64,000 nucleotides of DNA from Methanofastidiosum sp. GTDB taxonomy: Archaea; Methanobacteriota_B; Thermococci; Methanofastidiosales; Methanofastidiosaceae. This document shows positions 35,846-44,470 of this stretch, piece by piece. Numbering within the stretch: position 1 is the first letter of the stretch; the number at the start of each line of letters is the position of its first letter. Below the pieces are notes generated by a model. That model saw only the letters and a program-made list of their open reading frames with translations, ran no database searches and was not told where the DNA came from. Location of the stretch: contig DAOSDU010000004.1 of NCBI GenBank assembly GCA_035362715.1, positions 33,501 to 97,500 of the forward strand. Reading direction: 5' to 3'. The translations under genes and the position numbers were made by a program.

Positions 35846-36007
35846 TTATTCTCCCCAATCCTCTTCTTCTTCAGGGGCAACTGCTAGTACTAGTGGGTCA
35901 AGGCTTATTATTTCAAGCTCTATTCCGCACTCAGAGCACTCTACGATGTCCCCTACTTCTGGATTTTCTATTTCAATAACGCAACTACATTCTGGACATT
36001 CTCCCAT
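35846..36007 (-). CDS. lysW: Amino-group carrier protein LysW
   Basis: 53 residues. Zinc-binding CPECSC (Cys4, Cys7, Cys9) and CSEC (Cys24, Cys27), an acidic body, and the diagnostic C-terminal EDWGE whose last Glu is the attachment point for aminoadipate or glutamate. ATG 36007 has GAGGTGAT upstream. Carries the intermediates from LysX to LysK, protecting the amino group. First gene of the ten-gene lysine operon, directly before lysS; the promoter region with inverted repeat is shared with the divergent Lrp-type regulator. Confidence 0.95.
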   Translation of the reverse strand: MGECPECSCVIEIENPEVGDIVECSECGIELEIISLDPLVLAVAPEEEEDWGE

Positions 36008-36026
36008 CCAAATCACCTCGATGGCA

Positions 36027-36060
36027 TTAATCGTAAACTCCTTTTAAGTTTTACGGTTAA
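36027..36060. promoter_or_regulatory. Inverted repeat in the lysW / Lrp-regulator divergent promoter
   Basis: TTAATCGTAAA (36027-36037) and TTTACGGTTAA (36050-36060) are inverted with one mismatch; a third similar half, TACGATAA, follows at about 36076. On the lysW strand the TATA-like CTTAAAAGG lies between the arms, so a bound Lrp/LysM dimer would cover it. The regulator's own TATA (TTTTTAAAG, 36092-36100) lies beyond. Confidence 0.5.
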
Positions 36061-36120
36061 AAATAGTATACAAACTACGATAATCGAAATATTTTTAAAG
36101 CCAAATACAAATTTTATCTT

Positions 36121-36531
36121 ATGGATGAACTGGATATACAAATTTTATCGATTTTAGAAGAAAACTCTAGGATGAAGAACACTGAGATAGCAAAACGGCT
36201 CTCCGTTTCTGAAGGATCTATCCGAAGGAGGATTGATAACCTTATCGAAACAGGTATTATAAAAAACTTCACAGTTGAAGTCTCTACAAATTTTGGATTT
36301 ATTTCATTGGTACTCTTAAATACACATACTCAAGAATCAACAGATGAGATTGTAAAACAGATCATGAAAATTGAGGGAGTAAAAAGAGTATACGAAACAA
36401 CAGGTGAATGGGATGTAGTTGCCTATGTTTTATGCAATTCACCAAAAGAGTTTAATATGATAATAGAGAATATCAGAAAGCTTAAAGGCGTCAATAAATC
36501 AACTAGCCTTACAGTGTTGAATGTATTGTAG
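36121..36531 (+). CDS. Lrp/AsnC-family regulator, probable LysM-type
   Basis: 136 residues: N-terminal AsnC helix-turn-helix (MDELDIQILSILEENSRMKNTEIAKRLSVSEGSIRRRIDNL) and C-terminal RAM domain (VLLNTHTQESTDEIVKQI... YETTGEWDVVAYVL). Divergent from lysW, as LysM of Sulfolobus is linked to lysWXJK, so lysine-responsive control of the lysine operon and of itself is likely but inferred. TATA TTTTTAAAG at 36092-36100 is 21-29 bases before ATG, suggesting a leaderless transcript. Confidence 0.85.
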   Translation: MDELDIQILSILEENSRMKNTEIAKRLSVSEGSIRRRIDNLIETGIIKNFTVEVSTNFGFISLVLLNTHTQESTDEIVKQIMKIEGVKRVYETTGEWDVVAYVLCNSPKEFNMIIENIRKLKGVNKSTSLTVLNVL

Positions 36532-36538
36532 TGATATT

Positions 36539-36913
36539 ATGGTAAAAATACTACTCGTTGATGACAATCAAGATTTTTTGGACATATTGAAACAAGGTCT
36601 TCATGCACATGAGGTTTTACTTGCATTTAATGGATTAGAAGGCGTAGAGACTTACAAAAAAGAATTACCGGATGTTGTCGTAATGGACATAAAAATGCCC
36701 GTTATGGATGGAATTAAAGCTACAAAAGAGATAATTAAGTTTAATCCAAATGCAATTGTTATAGGTGGCACGGCTTATACAGAATTACAGAAAGATCTAT
36801 TCGACGCAGGTGCAAAATTTGTTCTTATCAAACCATTTTCGATTGATTCAATAGAAAAAATAATAGAAAAACATGTTTTAAAAAAGAGGCCTAGGACAGG
36901 ATATTATAAATAG
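36539..36913 (+). CDS. Stand-alone response regulator receiver (CheY-like)
   Basis: 124 residues from ATG 36539, eight bases after the Lrp-type gene. Receiver domain complete: acidic pair Asp8-Asp9, phosphoacceptor Asp50 (VVVMDIKMP), Thr78 (GGTAY) and Lys98 (LIKPF). No output domain follows, so it acts through protein contact. No histidine kinase is nearby. The co-directional Lrp-type gene may share its promoter. Overlaps the convergent PurP-like gene by 23 bases. Confidence 0.9.
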   Translation: MVKILLVDDNQDFLDILKQGLHAHEVLLAFNGLEGVETYKKELPDVVVMDIKMPVMDGIKATKEIIKFNPNAIVIGGTAYTELQKDLFDAGAKFVLIKPFSIDSIEKIIEKHVLKKRPRTGYYK

Positions 36914-38018
36914 ATCCTTTTTCTAGAGCTTCTCTCAATTCCATCCCTATTCTTTCTCCATAGCTAATTTCTCTACCATATAGGTATCCTGTGTGGGGTG
37001 TGAATTTTGTTCCAGGACTTCCAGGAATTCTCATAGAAACATCAAATATGACTATTTCTTCCTTTCCTTCATATGATGCCACTGCCCCTTGGAGGGCGAA
37101 AGGCCCTATTATTCCCGGCGGATATTCCTTCTTAGTAACACTTACAAATTTCTCTCCGATATCAAAAGCCTTTTCTAAGATGCTTTCTTTTGTGGTGCAA
37201 GTTATGTGGCCTGTTTCAATCATTTTAGGTTTAACATATTTTAAGACCTCAAGTTGCTCATTTGCAGGGAGTCTTAAAATACCGTCTAGGTTAGTTTGCC
37301 TCCTGGTGTCAGTACCCATAAGTTCCAGCTCTTCTTTAGTATTTGAGTAGAAGAAATTGAAATTGGTTTGAGCGCCCAAGATATACTCTTCAATTACGGC
37401 TTTTTTTAATGCTTCTTTTGTTATCATTCCTTTATCTATTAATTCCTTGCTTTTCTGTTCATATTCCTTGAGAGAGGATGCAAAGAAAAATGCCCGCTCG
37501 TACCCTCTTATAGCCTCTGAGACCTTTACTATTACAAGCCTATCAATTTTATCGGGGGATGAGAATATCTTTGGAAATCTGATTCCTGCTTTTTCTAAAA
37601 GATAATACTGATTTTTTGGAACATCTCTTTCTTCAAGCTTTACAAGCCCTCTTGTTCCGTATATAGGAACGAAGAAATCATTTTCTATTCGTTCAAAATC
37701 GAAGTAAACCCAGAAGTACCTGTTGTGTATGAAAATAGTGTTCATTTCTCGGAGCTCTTTTTGAACATCTTTATTTGTAATATCTTTGAATGAGTCTAGG
37801 ACAACAACTTCATCAATACAGCCTCGGCCATCCCTAGATTTGTAATACTTTGAATATGTCTTTTCTCTACCTTTTTGACAAACTGCAACTGTATTGAATC
37901 CGTATTTTTTTACACCGCTTGAAATATCAAGGGCAGAATGTCCTCCCAATACACCTATTGTTATGTTATCGAGATCATAACTGCTCAGGATATTCTTTAT
38001 ATCCTCCCGACCTATCAT
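36891..38018 (-). CDS. PurP-like ATP-grasp enzyme (second paralogue)
   Basis: 375 residues with the archaeal PurP layout: LGGHSALDISSGVKKYGFNTVAV at the N-terminus, an ATP-grasp body (VIVKVSEAIRGYERAFFFA, EEYILGAQTNFNFFYS) and C-terminal IFDVSMRIPGSP with metal ligands. PurP makes FAICAR from AICAR using formate and ATP. A second, more canonical copy lies at 55047 beside purH; several archaea carry two PurP forms and the function of the divergent form is not settled. Here GSEAIRGYE replaces the typical GAQGGKG loop seen in the other copy, hinting at altered nucleotide or substrate binding. Confidence 0.8.
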   Translation of the reverse strand: MIGREDIKNILSSYDLDNITIGVLGGHSALDISSGVKKYGFNTVAVCQKGREKTYSKYYKSRDGRGCIDEVVVLDSFKDITNKDVQKELREMNTIFIHNRYFWVYFDFERIENDFFVPIYGTRGLVKLEERDVPKNQYYLLEKAGIRFPKIFSSPDKIDRLVIVKVSEAIRGYERAFFFASSLKEYEQKSKELIDKGMITKEALKKAVIEEYILGAQTNFNFFYSNTKEELELMGTDTRRQTNLDGILRLPANEQLEVLKYVKPKMIETGHITCTTKESILEKAFDIGEKFVSVTKKEYPPGIIGPFALQGAVASYEGKEEIVIFDVSMRIPGSPGTKFTPHTGYLYGREISYGERIGMELREALEKGSIYNILS

Positions 38019-38027
38019 GAAATAACC

Positions 38028-38630
38028 TTACCAAGTTTTTATTTCCTCTTTAGACTCCCCTTTTATCAACTTTAGTACCTTTACCATGTTCTTTGCCGTA
38101 TTCTGAGAGGTCTTTATACCATATTCATCTTTATCAGAGTCTCCAATATTATAACCAAACCCAACACCACCATAGTGCGATGTCGCCTCATCTGCAACAA
38201 CGATTGAATTATGAATCAAGAAGAAATTGAAAATCTGTTGTAGGGTAGTTTCCTGCCCACCGTTTCTAAATCCTCCTACAGAAATTCCAGCGCCAATCTT
38301 GTTTCGAAGTTCGAATTTTTGTCTCAAAGCTCTGGTTCTATCCATAAAAGCTTTCATCTGTGCAGAAACACCACCTAAGTATACTGGAGAAGCCAATATT
38401 ATTCCATCAGCACCTCTTATCTTATCGTACAAAGGTGTCATATCGTCTTTCTGAACGCAAATTCCAGTATCCTTACATCCCCCGCATGCCTTACAAGGGG
38501 CTACTTTCATTTGTCCAACATGTACAAGTTCTGTTTCAACTCCAAGCTCTTTACATGTTTCAAGTGCTTTCTTCAATAGAAATAAAGTATTGCCCTCTCT
38601 AGGGGACCCGCAAACTCCTAGTATTTTCAT
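38028..38630 (-). CDS. Iron-sulfur flavoprotein / flavodoxin-like NAD(P)H FMN reductase
   Basis: 200 residues. FMN-binding VCGSPREGNTLFLL and ASPVYLGGVSAQMKAFMDRT flavodoxin-like loops, with the compact cluster motif Cys46-x2-Cys49-x2-Cys52-x5-Cys58 (CKACGGCKDTGIC) found in methanogen iron-sulfur flavoproteins. Such proteins reduce O2, H2O2 or other acceptors with ferredoxin electrons. Ten bases from the PurP-like gene downstream, so the two could be co-transcribed. Divergent from the thioredoxin at 38736, compatible with an oxidative-stress theme. Confidence 0.82.
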   Translation of the reverse strand: MKILGVCGSPREGNTLFLLKKALETCKELGVETELVHVGQMKVAPCKACGGCKDTGICVQKDDMTPLYDKIRGADGIILASPVYLGGVSAQMKAFMDRTRALRQKFELRNKIGAGISVGGFRNGGQETTLQQIFNFFLIHNSIVVADEATSHYGGVGFGYNIGDSDKDEYGIKTSQNTAKNMVKVLKLIKGESKEEIKTW

Positions 38631-38735
38631 ATAATCACTCCATTTGTTTTATGAATGTTTATTTATAAAAATGTTTTGTAAGATTCTTATATAAATTTTT
38701 ATAAGTAAAGTACTAGTATATAGTGTAGTGTTGTA

Positions 38736-39065
38736 ATGGAAGAAATCGATGAGATAAGACAGAAGAAGATGGACGAACTAAAAGAAAAGTTTTCAGGTGA
38801 AAAGAAAAGAGTACTAATTGAAGTCCTAGCTTTATCTGGATGCTCACATTGCCCATCGGCAGCTGAAATGGCTTATAGAGTTGCATCACAGTATGACAAT
38901 GTTGATGTGGCCATAGTTAATATTGCAACTCCAGAAGGAAATTCAAAAGCAAGAAAACTTGGGGTCATGAGTGTACCTGCAATTGTAATAAATGGTAAAC
39001 TTGCCTTTGTTGGAGCGCCTCAAGCAGATATGATAATGCACGATGCTGTAAGAAAGGCTATGTAG
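38736..39065 (+). CDS. Thioredoxin-family protein with charged N-terminal helix
   Basis: 109 residues. A charged helix (EEIDEIRQKKMDELKEKF) precedes a thioredoxin fold with active site CSHC (Cys36, Cys39) and VMSVPAIVINGK cis-Pro loop. Likely a glutaredoxin/thioredoxin-like disulfide reductase of archaeal type; the helix may mediate partner binding. An imperfect inverted repeat CTTATATAAA/TTTTTATAAG at 38686-38705 contains its TATA region. Divergent from the iron-sulfur flavoprotein; 3' end overlaps the convergent protease gene by 8 bases. Confidence 0.85.
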   Translation: MEEIDEIRQKKMDELKEKFSGEKKRVLIEVLALSGCSHCPSAAEMAYRVASQYDNVDVAIVNIATPEGNSKARKLGVMSVPAIVINGKLAFVGAPQADMIMHDAVRKAM

Positions 39066-39525
39066 CCAAATCTTTTACTTTATCTTTTATCTCTTCTAGG
39101 ATACTTAGATAGGACTCTTCAAGATTTGATGTGAACTCATCTGAAAACGTGAAAGGGTCCTTTATCCCTATTGCACAAAAAAGTATTTCATTTGGCATTC
39201 TTTCCGGAGAGACCTTCATTCCAAGTTTCACCATAGTCGAAAAGTTTGTTGAGTGAGGCGAAGATGTTTCAGGTATTGATAGGATATCCTCTAATGTAAG
39301 ATAAGTGATTTTTCCAATATTGTTAGAAATAATTGAATCGACAAATATTGCACAATTATAATCTAAAATAGAATCTAGTAGTTCAATGCCTGAAGAATAG
39401 AAAACTTCAAAGATAATATTACCATGCCCGCTGAAAAATTTTTCTAAATCCTCAACAATTTTAGGCCCTATCCTATCATCTTTAAGATATGGATTCCCAA
39501 TACCCAGGACTATTATTTTTTTCAT
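39058..39525 (-). CDS. Hydrogenase maturation protease (HycI/HoxW family)
   Basis: 155 residues, M52 family. GIGNPYLKDDRIG carries the first metal-ligand block; FVDSI the Asp of the second; HSTNFSTMVKLG a late His. Such proteases trim the C-terminus of the [NiFe]-hydrogenase large subunit after nickel insertion. Last gene of the hdrA-hdrC-hdrB-mvhD operon, starting one base after mvhD stops, so it probably processes an Mvh-type hydrogenase whose A and G subunits are not in this window. Confidence 0.9.
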   Translation of the reverse strand: MKKIIVLGIGNPYLKDDRIGPKIVEDLEKFFSGHGNIIFEVFYSSGIELLDSILDYNCAIFVDSIISNNIGKITYLTLEDILSIPETSSPHSTNFSTMVKLGMKVSPERMPNEILFCAIGIKDPFTFSDEFTSNLEESYLSILEEIKDKVKDLAT

Positions 39526-39526
39526 T

Positions 39527-39940
39527 TTATACTCTTATTGGATTTGGCCCTAATTCTCTTATTCTTTCAGTGAATGATGTCATGACTTCCGAGAATCTTT
39601 TTCCCTCTGATGCGGAGATCCAAAATATCTCCAATCTTTCAGGTTCTATTCCCATGTCTGCAATTAGTTTTTTTAATAGTGTTACCCTTTTTAGTGCTTT
39701 AAAGTTTCCTTGCTGATAGTGGCAGTCCCTAGGTATGTGACACCCTCCAATAAATACTCCATCTGCACCTCTAGCAAATGTTTCAAGAATAAATGCAGGA
39801 TCCACTCTTCCAGAGCACATAAGCCTTATCATCTTAATATTTGGTGGATAGCTATATCTTGAAGAGCCTGCAAGATCGGCACCTGCGTAAGTGCACCAGT
39901 TGCAGACAAAACCAACAATATTCGGCTCAAAATTAGTCAT
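39527..39940 (-). CDS. mvhD: Methyl-viologen-reducing hydrogenase iron-sulfur subunit D
   Basis: 137 residues. FVCNWCTYAGADLAG, MCSGRVDPAFIL, GADGVFIGGCHIPRDCHYQQGN give the cysteines for the [2Fe-2S] cluster. MvhD links hydrogenase (or formate dehydrogenase) to HdrA. Overlaps the hdrB stop by one base. Absence of mvhA and mvhG beside it is unusual for class I methanogens but common where MvhD serves several donors. Confidence 0.93.
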   Translation of the reverse strand: MTNFEPNIVGFVCNWCTYAGADLAGSSRYSYPPNIKMIRLMCSGRVDPAFILETFARGADGVFIGGCHIPRDCHYQQGNFKALKRVTLLKKLIADMGIEPERLEIFWISASEGKRFSEVMTSFTERIRELGPNPIRV

Positions 39941-40833
39941 CAGCCAACACCATAGAATTTTTTTATGAATCCATCCCTTGGAGTTTCTGAAAGGGAGGCT
40001 ATCCTCTCTTTTGGGAGTCCCATTGAGAGCCCCAGAAGTTGATTATAGTAAAAAACAGGTATACAGAAATCTTCACCCTTATCCCTTAGACCTTTTTGCC
40101 CTAAATCAAACTGAAGGAAGCAGAAAGGGCAAGCTGTAACGATACAGTCTGGGTCTGAGTATTTAATATTCAGAAGTTTTTTTTCTAAAATCTTTAAAGT
40201 AACATCTGGATTATTACCTCTCATACCGCCACCTGCGCCACAACAAGATAATTTCTTTGGATAGTATACACTTTCCATTCCCAAAGCTTCAACCAAAGCA
40301 TCTAGTTTGTGAGGTTTTTCAGGATTTTCAGCCATTAGGTGATCTGAAGGTCTCAATAGATGGCAGCCATAATGTACAGCAGCCTTAGCTCCATCTAATT
40401 TTATCTTTGTAGCTTCTTTAATTTTTTCAGTACCAATATGATCATGGAGTACTTCTACTAAATGATATACAGAAATTGTACCTTGATATTTTCTTCCTAC
40501 TCTATTTAGGATAGTATTTACCTTCTCTCTCTTTTCCTGATCATTTTTCAAGAGCAGATTACTATTCTTTAGGTAACAAAAACATCCATTGCAAACAGCC
40601 ATTAAATCTTTGTTCATAGATTCAGCTATTGATATATTTCTAGCACTCTGTGCAAGTCCTGAAATTTCTTCAACTGACCAGAATGCCCCACCTGGAGGGC
40701 AACAACCTGCACCCACCATGTCATAAACATTGGCTCCGAGAAGTGACATTGTTTCCCTTATGGAGTTTTCAATATCGGGATATCTTAAGGGAATAATGCA
40801 TCCAGTGTACAAAGCATAATCAGTCGCATGCAA
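39940..40833 (-). CDS. hdrB: CoB-CoM heterodisulfide reductase subunit B
   Basis: 297 residues with two CCG domains: CCPPGG...CNGCF at about residues 43-85 and CCGAGGGMRG...CPFC in the C-terminal half, the ligands of the noncubane [4Fe-4S] clusters that reduce heterodisulfide. YALYTGCIIPLRYP is the usual start. Overlaps hdrC by 14 bases and mvhD by one. In non-methanogens homologues serve other disulfides, so methanogenesis is suggested but not proven. Confidence 0.93.
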   Translation of the reverse strand: MHATDYALYTGCIIPLRYPDIENSIRETMSLLGANVYDMVGAGCCPPGGAFWSVEEISGLAQSARNISIAESMNKDLMAVCNGCFCYLKNSNLLLKNDQEKREKVNTILNRVGRKYQGTISVYHLVEVLHDHIGTEKIKEATKIKLDGAKAAVHYGCHLLRPSDHLMAENPEKPHKLDALVEALGMESVYYPKKLSCCGAGGGMRGNNPDVTLKILEKKLLNIKYSDPDCIVTACPFCFLQFDLGQKGLRDKGEDFCIPVFYYNQLLGLSMGLPKERIASLSETPRDGFIKKFYGVG

Positions 40834-41368
40834 TTACATCATCTCCCTTTGGCTTCCAATCTTTTCTTATCTTTAGTAATTTTCCTGCATGAGTAGAATC
40901 AACAATCTTTTGGATTTCAAGTACATACTTCTTGTCGGAACCTGCTGTCTTAAGAGGTGGAGCTTTTACCTTATTTCTAAGAGTAATACCCTTTTGAACG
41001 GTAACTGCATGTCCAAGGTGATAAATATTATTTGCAACTTCAATTTGGGCTTCTGGAATTATTCCATTTTCTGCAGAAATTCTTCTTAGCGCAAATACAA
41101 CATCCGTTGGCCCTGCATTTTGAGGGCATCTTTCCAAGCACATGAAGCAAGTAGTGCAAAGCCATATTGCTTTTTTATCTAATATTTGTTCGTCAAGACC
41201 CAAAAGAACCTGATGCATAGTTCTTTTTATTTTATGGTCGGTATCGCTTGCAACAGGACATCCTGAAGCACACATCCCACACTGAAAGCACTCATAAACC
41301 CTTTTACCACCGTATTCAATGACCTTATTTACTAGATTCTTGTTGGTTTCGTTAAGGACGATTTTCAT
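40820..41368 (-). CDS. hdrC: CoB-CoM heterodisulfide reductase subunit C
   Basis: 182 residues. Two [4Fe-4S] motifs: CFQCGMCASGCP (Cys27, 30, 33, 37) and CTTCFMCLERCP (Cys71, 74, 77, 81). Transfers electrons from HdrA to HdrB. Starts in an ATGA overlap with the hdrA stop. Gene order hdrA-hdrC-hdrB on one strand. Confidence 0.93.
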   Translation of the reverse strand: MKIVLNETNKNLVNKVIEYGGKRVYECFQCGMCASGCPVASDTDHKIKRTMHQVLLGLDEQILDKKAIWLCTTCFMCLERCPQNAGPTDVVFALRRISAENGIIPEAQIEVANNIYHLGHAVTVQKGITLRNKVKAPPLKTAGSDKKYVLEIQKIVDSTHAGKLLKIRKDWKPKGDDVIACD

Positions 41369-43344
41369 TTACTACCCTCCGTAAGAGCCAAAATCTGCAT
41401 TCTGACTTGCTTAGTTGTAAAGTGATTTGCTTTGATTGCCCCAGAAGGGCATGCCGCACTACAAACACCACATCCTTTGCACAAGGCAATATCCACTTCC
41501 ATTTTATCCTCTTCAGTATATCTAATTGCCTTGTATGTACAAAGAGATTCGCACGTTCTACATCTTGCACACAAATCTTCGATTATTTGGGCAAAAAGGG
41601 GCTCAATTTCTATTTCACCTTTAGACATAAGAGAAGAAGCTGCAGAAGCCGCTGCTTTTCCTTGGCTTACTGCATCTGGGATTTCCTTGGGGCCCTGACA
41701 TGCACCAGCAATAAAGATTCCATCGCTGTCAGTACTTACAGGTTTTAGTTTTGGATGAATCTCTTTGAAAAATCCAGTTTTATCAGTACTTATGTTCAAT
41801 AGATTTGCAAGTTTCTTTGTTCCTTTTGGAGATTCCATTGCAACTGCCAAAACAACAAGATCAGCAATAACACTTATCTGTTCTCCGAGGGTGTCGTCAT
41901 CACCCGAGACCTCTAATCTGTCTCCAATTGAGTCAACTTGACTTATCCTGCCTCTTATGAACTTAACTCCCTTTTCTCTAGCCATCCTATAATACTCCTC
42001 ATAACCTTTCCCAAAACATCTTAGATCGATATAATGAATGAACATATCTATATCTGGATATTTTTCCTTTAGGAGTCTAGCATGTTTAATTGAATATGTG
42101 CAACAGATTCTAGAGCAATAATCATTTGTCTTTTCGTCTCTTGAGCCGACGCATTGGATAAAAGAAATTGTATGTGGTTTTCTACCATCAGATGGCCTTA
42201 ATATCTCACCTTTTGTTGGTCCAGAAGCACACATCATCCTCTCAAGTTCTAGAGAAGTTATAACGTTCGGATGGTCATAATCATATTCAGCTTTTTTATT
42301 GGGGTCAAATAGATCATAACCAGTTGTAACAATAATACTTCCAACATCAAATTCAACAAACTCATCATCATTTTTTGAGATATCTATCGCACCAACTTTA
42401 CATCTCTTCTCACACAACTTACACTTGATACATTTTGTTTTGTCGATAACTGCTTTCATCGGTATTGCCTGTTGAAATTGTATATAGATAGCCTTTCTCT
42501 TGTCCATATTGCAGTTAAATTCATTGTCAACTTTAATAGGACATACTATGCTACAATCGCCACAGCCATTACACTTTTCCCAGTCTACCGACGTCTGTTT
42601 TTTCTTAACAACGATGTGATATTTTCCTATATGCCCGGAGACATCTTCAATCTCTGAGTAGGTAAGAAGCTCAATATTTGGAGTGTTTGAAACTTCTACC
42701 ATCATTGGAGCAAGAATACATGCGGAGCAATCATTTGTAGGGAATGTCTTATCTAGTTGGGCCATCTTTCCGCCAATGCTTGGATCTCTTTCTACAATGT
42801 ATACCTTGAATCCACTGCGGGCCAAATCTAGCGCAGCGTTAATTCCAGATATGCCTCCACCTATTACCAGTGCAGATTTTAAAACAGAGAGTTTTCTATC
42901 TTCTAAAGGCTCTAATTCAGAGGCCCTATATACTCCACTTTTAACTAACTGCTTTGCCTTTTTAGTCGCATTTTCTTTGTCTTTAAAATGCGGCCACGAA
43001 CACTGGTCCCTAATATTAACTTGCTCATAGAGGTATTTATTCAAATTTGCCGAATTTAACGTCTTTCTGAATATTTCTTCATGAGTTCTAGGCGAGCAGC
43101 AAGCGGCAACAACCCTGTTAATCCCTTCTTTTTTAATATCGTCCTTTATAGTGTTCTGTCCCTGCTCAGAGCAGAGGTACATATGCTCTCTTACAACAGA
43201 CACATTTTCTATTGTTTTAGAGAAATTAACAACTTCCTCTATATTAACACTGCCTGCTATATTAGTACCACAGTGACAGACATAAACGCCAATCTTCGGG
43301 CAACTGTTCTCTTCCTTTTTTTTCTTTGATTGGGATTTTGCCAT
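41365..43344 (-). CDS. hdrA: CoB-CoM heterodisulfide reductase subunit A
   Basis: 659 residues, FAD-dependent electron-bifurcating subunit. VYVCHCGTNIAGSV start, FAD-binding ALVIGGGISGINAALDLARSGFKVYIVE, and several [4Fe-4S] motifs: CNGCGDCSIVCP, CIKCKLCEKRC, CARCRTCESLC and CKGCGVCSAACPSGAI. The CCSPRTHEE block with an extra Cys cluster near residue 80 is typical. Standard methanogen HdrA length. First gene of the operon, with a TATA box at 43421-43430. Confidence 0.95.
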   Translation of the reverse strand: MAKSQSKKKKEENSCPKIGVYVCHCGTNIAGSVNIEEVVNFSKTIENVSVVREHMYLCSEQGQNTIKDDIKKEGINRVVAACCSPRTHEEIFRKTLNSANLNKYLYEQVNIRDQCSWPHFKDKENATKKAKQLVKSGVYRASELEPLEDRKLSVLKSALVIGGGISGINAALDLARSGFKVYIVERDPSIGGKMAQLDKTFPTNDCSACILAPMMVEVSNTPNIELLTYSEIEDVSGHIGKYHIVVKKKQTSVDWEKCNGCGDCSIVCPIKVDNEFNCNMDKRKAIYIQFQQAIPMKAVIDKTKCIKCKLCEKRCKVGAIDISKNDDEFVEFDVGSIIVTTGYDLFDPNKKAEYDYDHPNVITSLELERMMCASGPTKGEILRPSDGRKPHTISFIQCVGSRDEKTNDYCSRICCTYSIKHARLLKEKYPDIDMFIHYIDLRCFGKGYEEYYRMAREKGVKFIRGRISQVDSIGDRLEVSGDDDTLGEQISVIADLVVLAVAMESPKGTKKLANLLNISTDKTGFFKEIHPKLKPVSTDSDGIFIAGACQGPKEIPDAVSQGKAAASAASSLMSKGEIEIEPLFAQIIEDLCARCRTCESLCTYKAIRYTEEDKMEVDIALCKGCGVCSAACPSGAIKANHFTTKQVRMQILALTEGSK

Positions 43345-43420
43345 AGCACCACTCTACAGATATTGAACTCTCCTGATAATTTTAGATTACCCTAAACTGT
43401 TGATAAAATGAGGCAACTGT

Positions 43421-43430
43421 TTTTATATCT
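43421..43430 (-). promoter_or_regulatory. TATA box of the hdr operon
   Basis: On the minus strand AGATATAAAA preceded by CCAAA (BRE-like) about 77-86 bases before the hdrA start; predicted start near 43398 gives a leader of about 55 bases with GTGGTG as RBS just before ATG. Confidence 0.45.
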
Positions 43431-43462
43431 TTTGGTTTTGCTCATGTAATCTTACGAAAAAA

Positions 43463-44470
43463 TTATAAAGTAAAAGATTTATCTAAGCCCCTAATATGGG
43501 CTTTTATTATGTCCTCTGCTATAATCTTCCCTATTACATATGAATGGTAGTATTTATTTAATATCTCAAGTGACTTCTCCTTCTCTTCTTTTGGAACAAT
43601 TACCATAAATCCAGTTCCCATATTGAAGGTCCTGTACATCTCCTCAATTTCTACACCTGTATTCATAATTTTTTTAAAGATCACTGGGGGTTCTGGAAGA
43701 TCAAGTTCAAATCCCATGCCTTTTTTCAGTCTTTTAAGATTTAGAAGACCGCCACCTGTGATGTGTGCCATCCCTTTAACTTTGACATTATCAATTAGAT
43801 TAAGTATCTGTTTTACATAGATCCTAGTAGGGATCAAAAGTTCAGGATAGTCTTCCTCGCTCAGGGCTTTTCTTGCAAGTGTTAGTCCATTTGAATGAAC
43901 TCCTGATGAGGCAATACCAATCACTATATCTCCTGGAACAATATCTTTTCCAGAAATTATTTTATCTTTTTTAACTACACCAAGACATGTTCCAGCTAGA
44001 TCAAATCCTTCCCCATCTCCCTTTATTATATCTGGAAGAGTTGCAGTTTCCCCGCCAACTATAGGCATATCAGATTGCTTTGCACCCTCTAATAGTCCTT
44101 TTGCTATCTCCCCTAGCATGTATTCTGAAGTTTTCTCCAAAGCAATGTAGTCTACAAAAGCGATGGGGGCTGCACCATTGCATATGACATCATTGACGTT
44201 CATCGCAATTACATCAATTCCCACAGTATCATATTTTTTTAATTTTTGCGCAACAAGGACTTTTGATCCAACACCATCTGTAGCTAGCGATAAGGCGTAA
44301 TCTCCAAATTCTATGAATCCTGAAAAACTACCTATGTCTCCAATTGCCGCACCGATCTTGCCTTTTCTAAATTGAAGAGTCTCTTTAATAACGGAAACTA
44401 GGGCACTGATTGATTTTTCTTCAACTTTTATATCTACGCCGGATGATTTGTAGTCTTTTGGAGTTGTCAA
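43463..44470 (-). CDS. purM: Phosphoribosylformylglycinamidine cyclo-ligase
   Basis: 335 residues, AIRS family. YKSSGVDIK start, IGDIGSFSGFIEFGDYALSLATDGVGSKV, VNDVICNGAAPIAFVDYIA and GGETATLPDII are the ATP and substrate blocks. Closes FGAM to aminoimidazole ribotide. Last gene of the purine operon, adjacent to the purE stop without gap. Ends 118 bases from the divergent-free hdr promoter region. Confidence 0.95.
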   Translation of the reverse strand: MTTPKDYKSSGVDIKVEEKSISALVSVIKETLQFRKGKIGAAIGDIGSFSGFIEFGDYALSLATDGVGSKVLVAQKLKKYDTVGIDVIAMNVNDVICNGAAPIAFVDYIALEKTSEYMLGEIAKGLLEGAKQSDMPIVGGETATLPDIIKGDGEGFDLAGTCLGVVKKDKIISGKDIVPGDIVIGIASSGVHSNGLTLARKALSEEDYPELLIPTRIYVKQILNLIDNVKVKGMAHITGGGLLNLKRLKKGMGFELDLPEPPVIFKKIMNTGVEIEEMYRTFNMGTGFMVIVPKEEKEKSLEILNKYYHSYVIGKIIAEDIIKAHIRGLDKSFTL

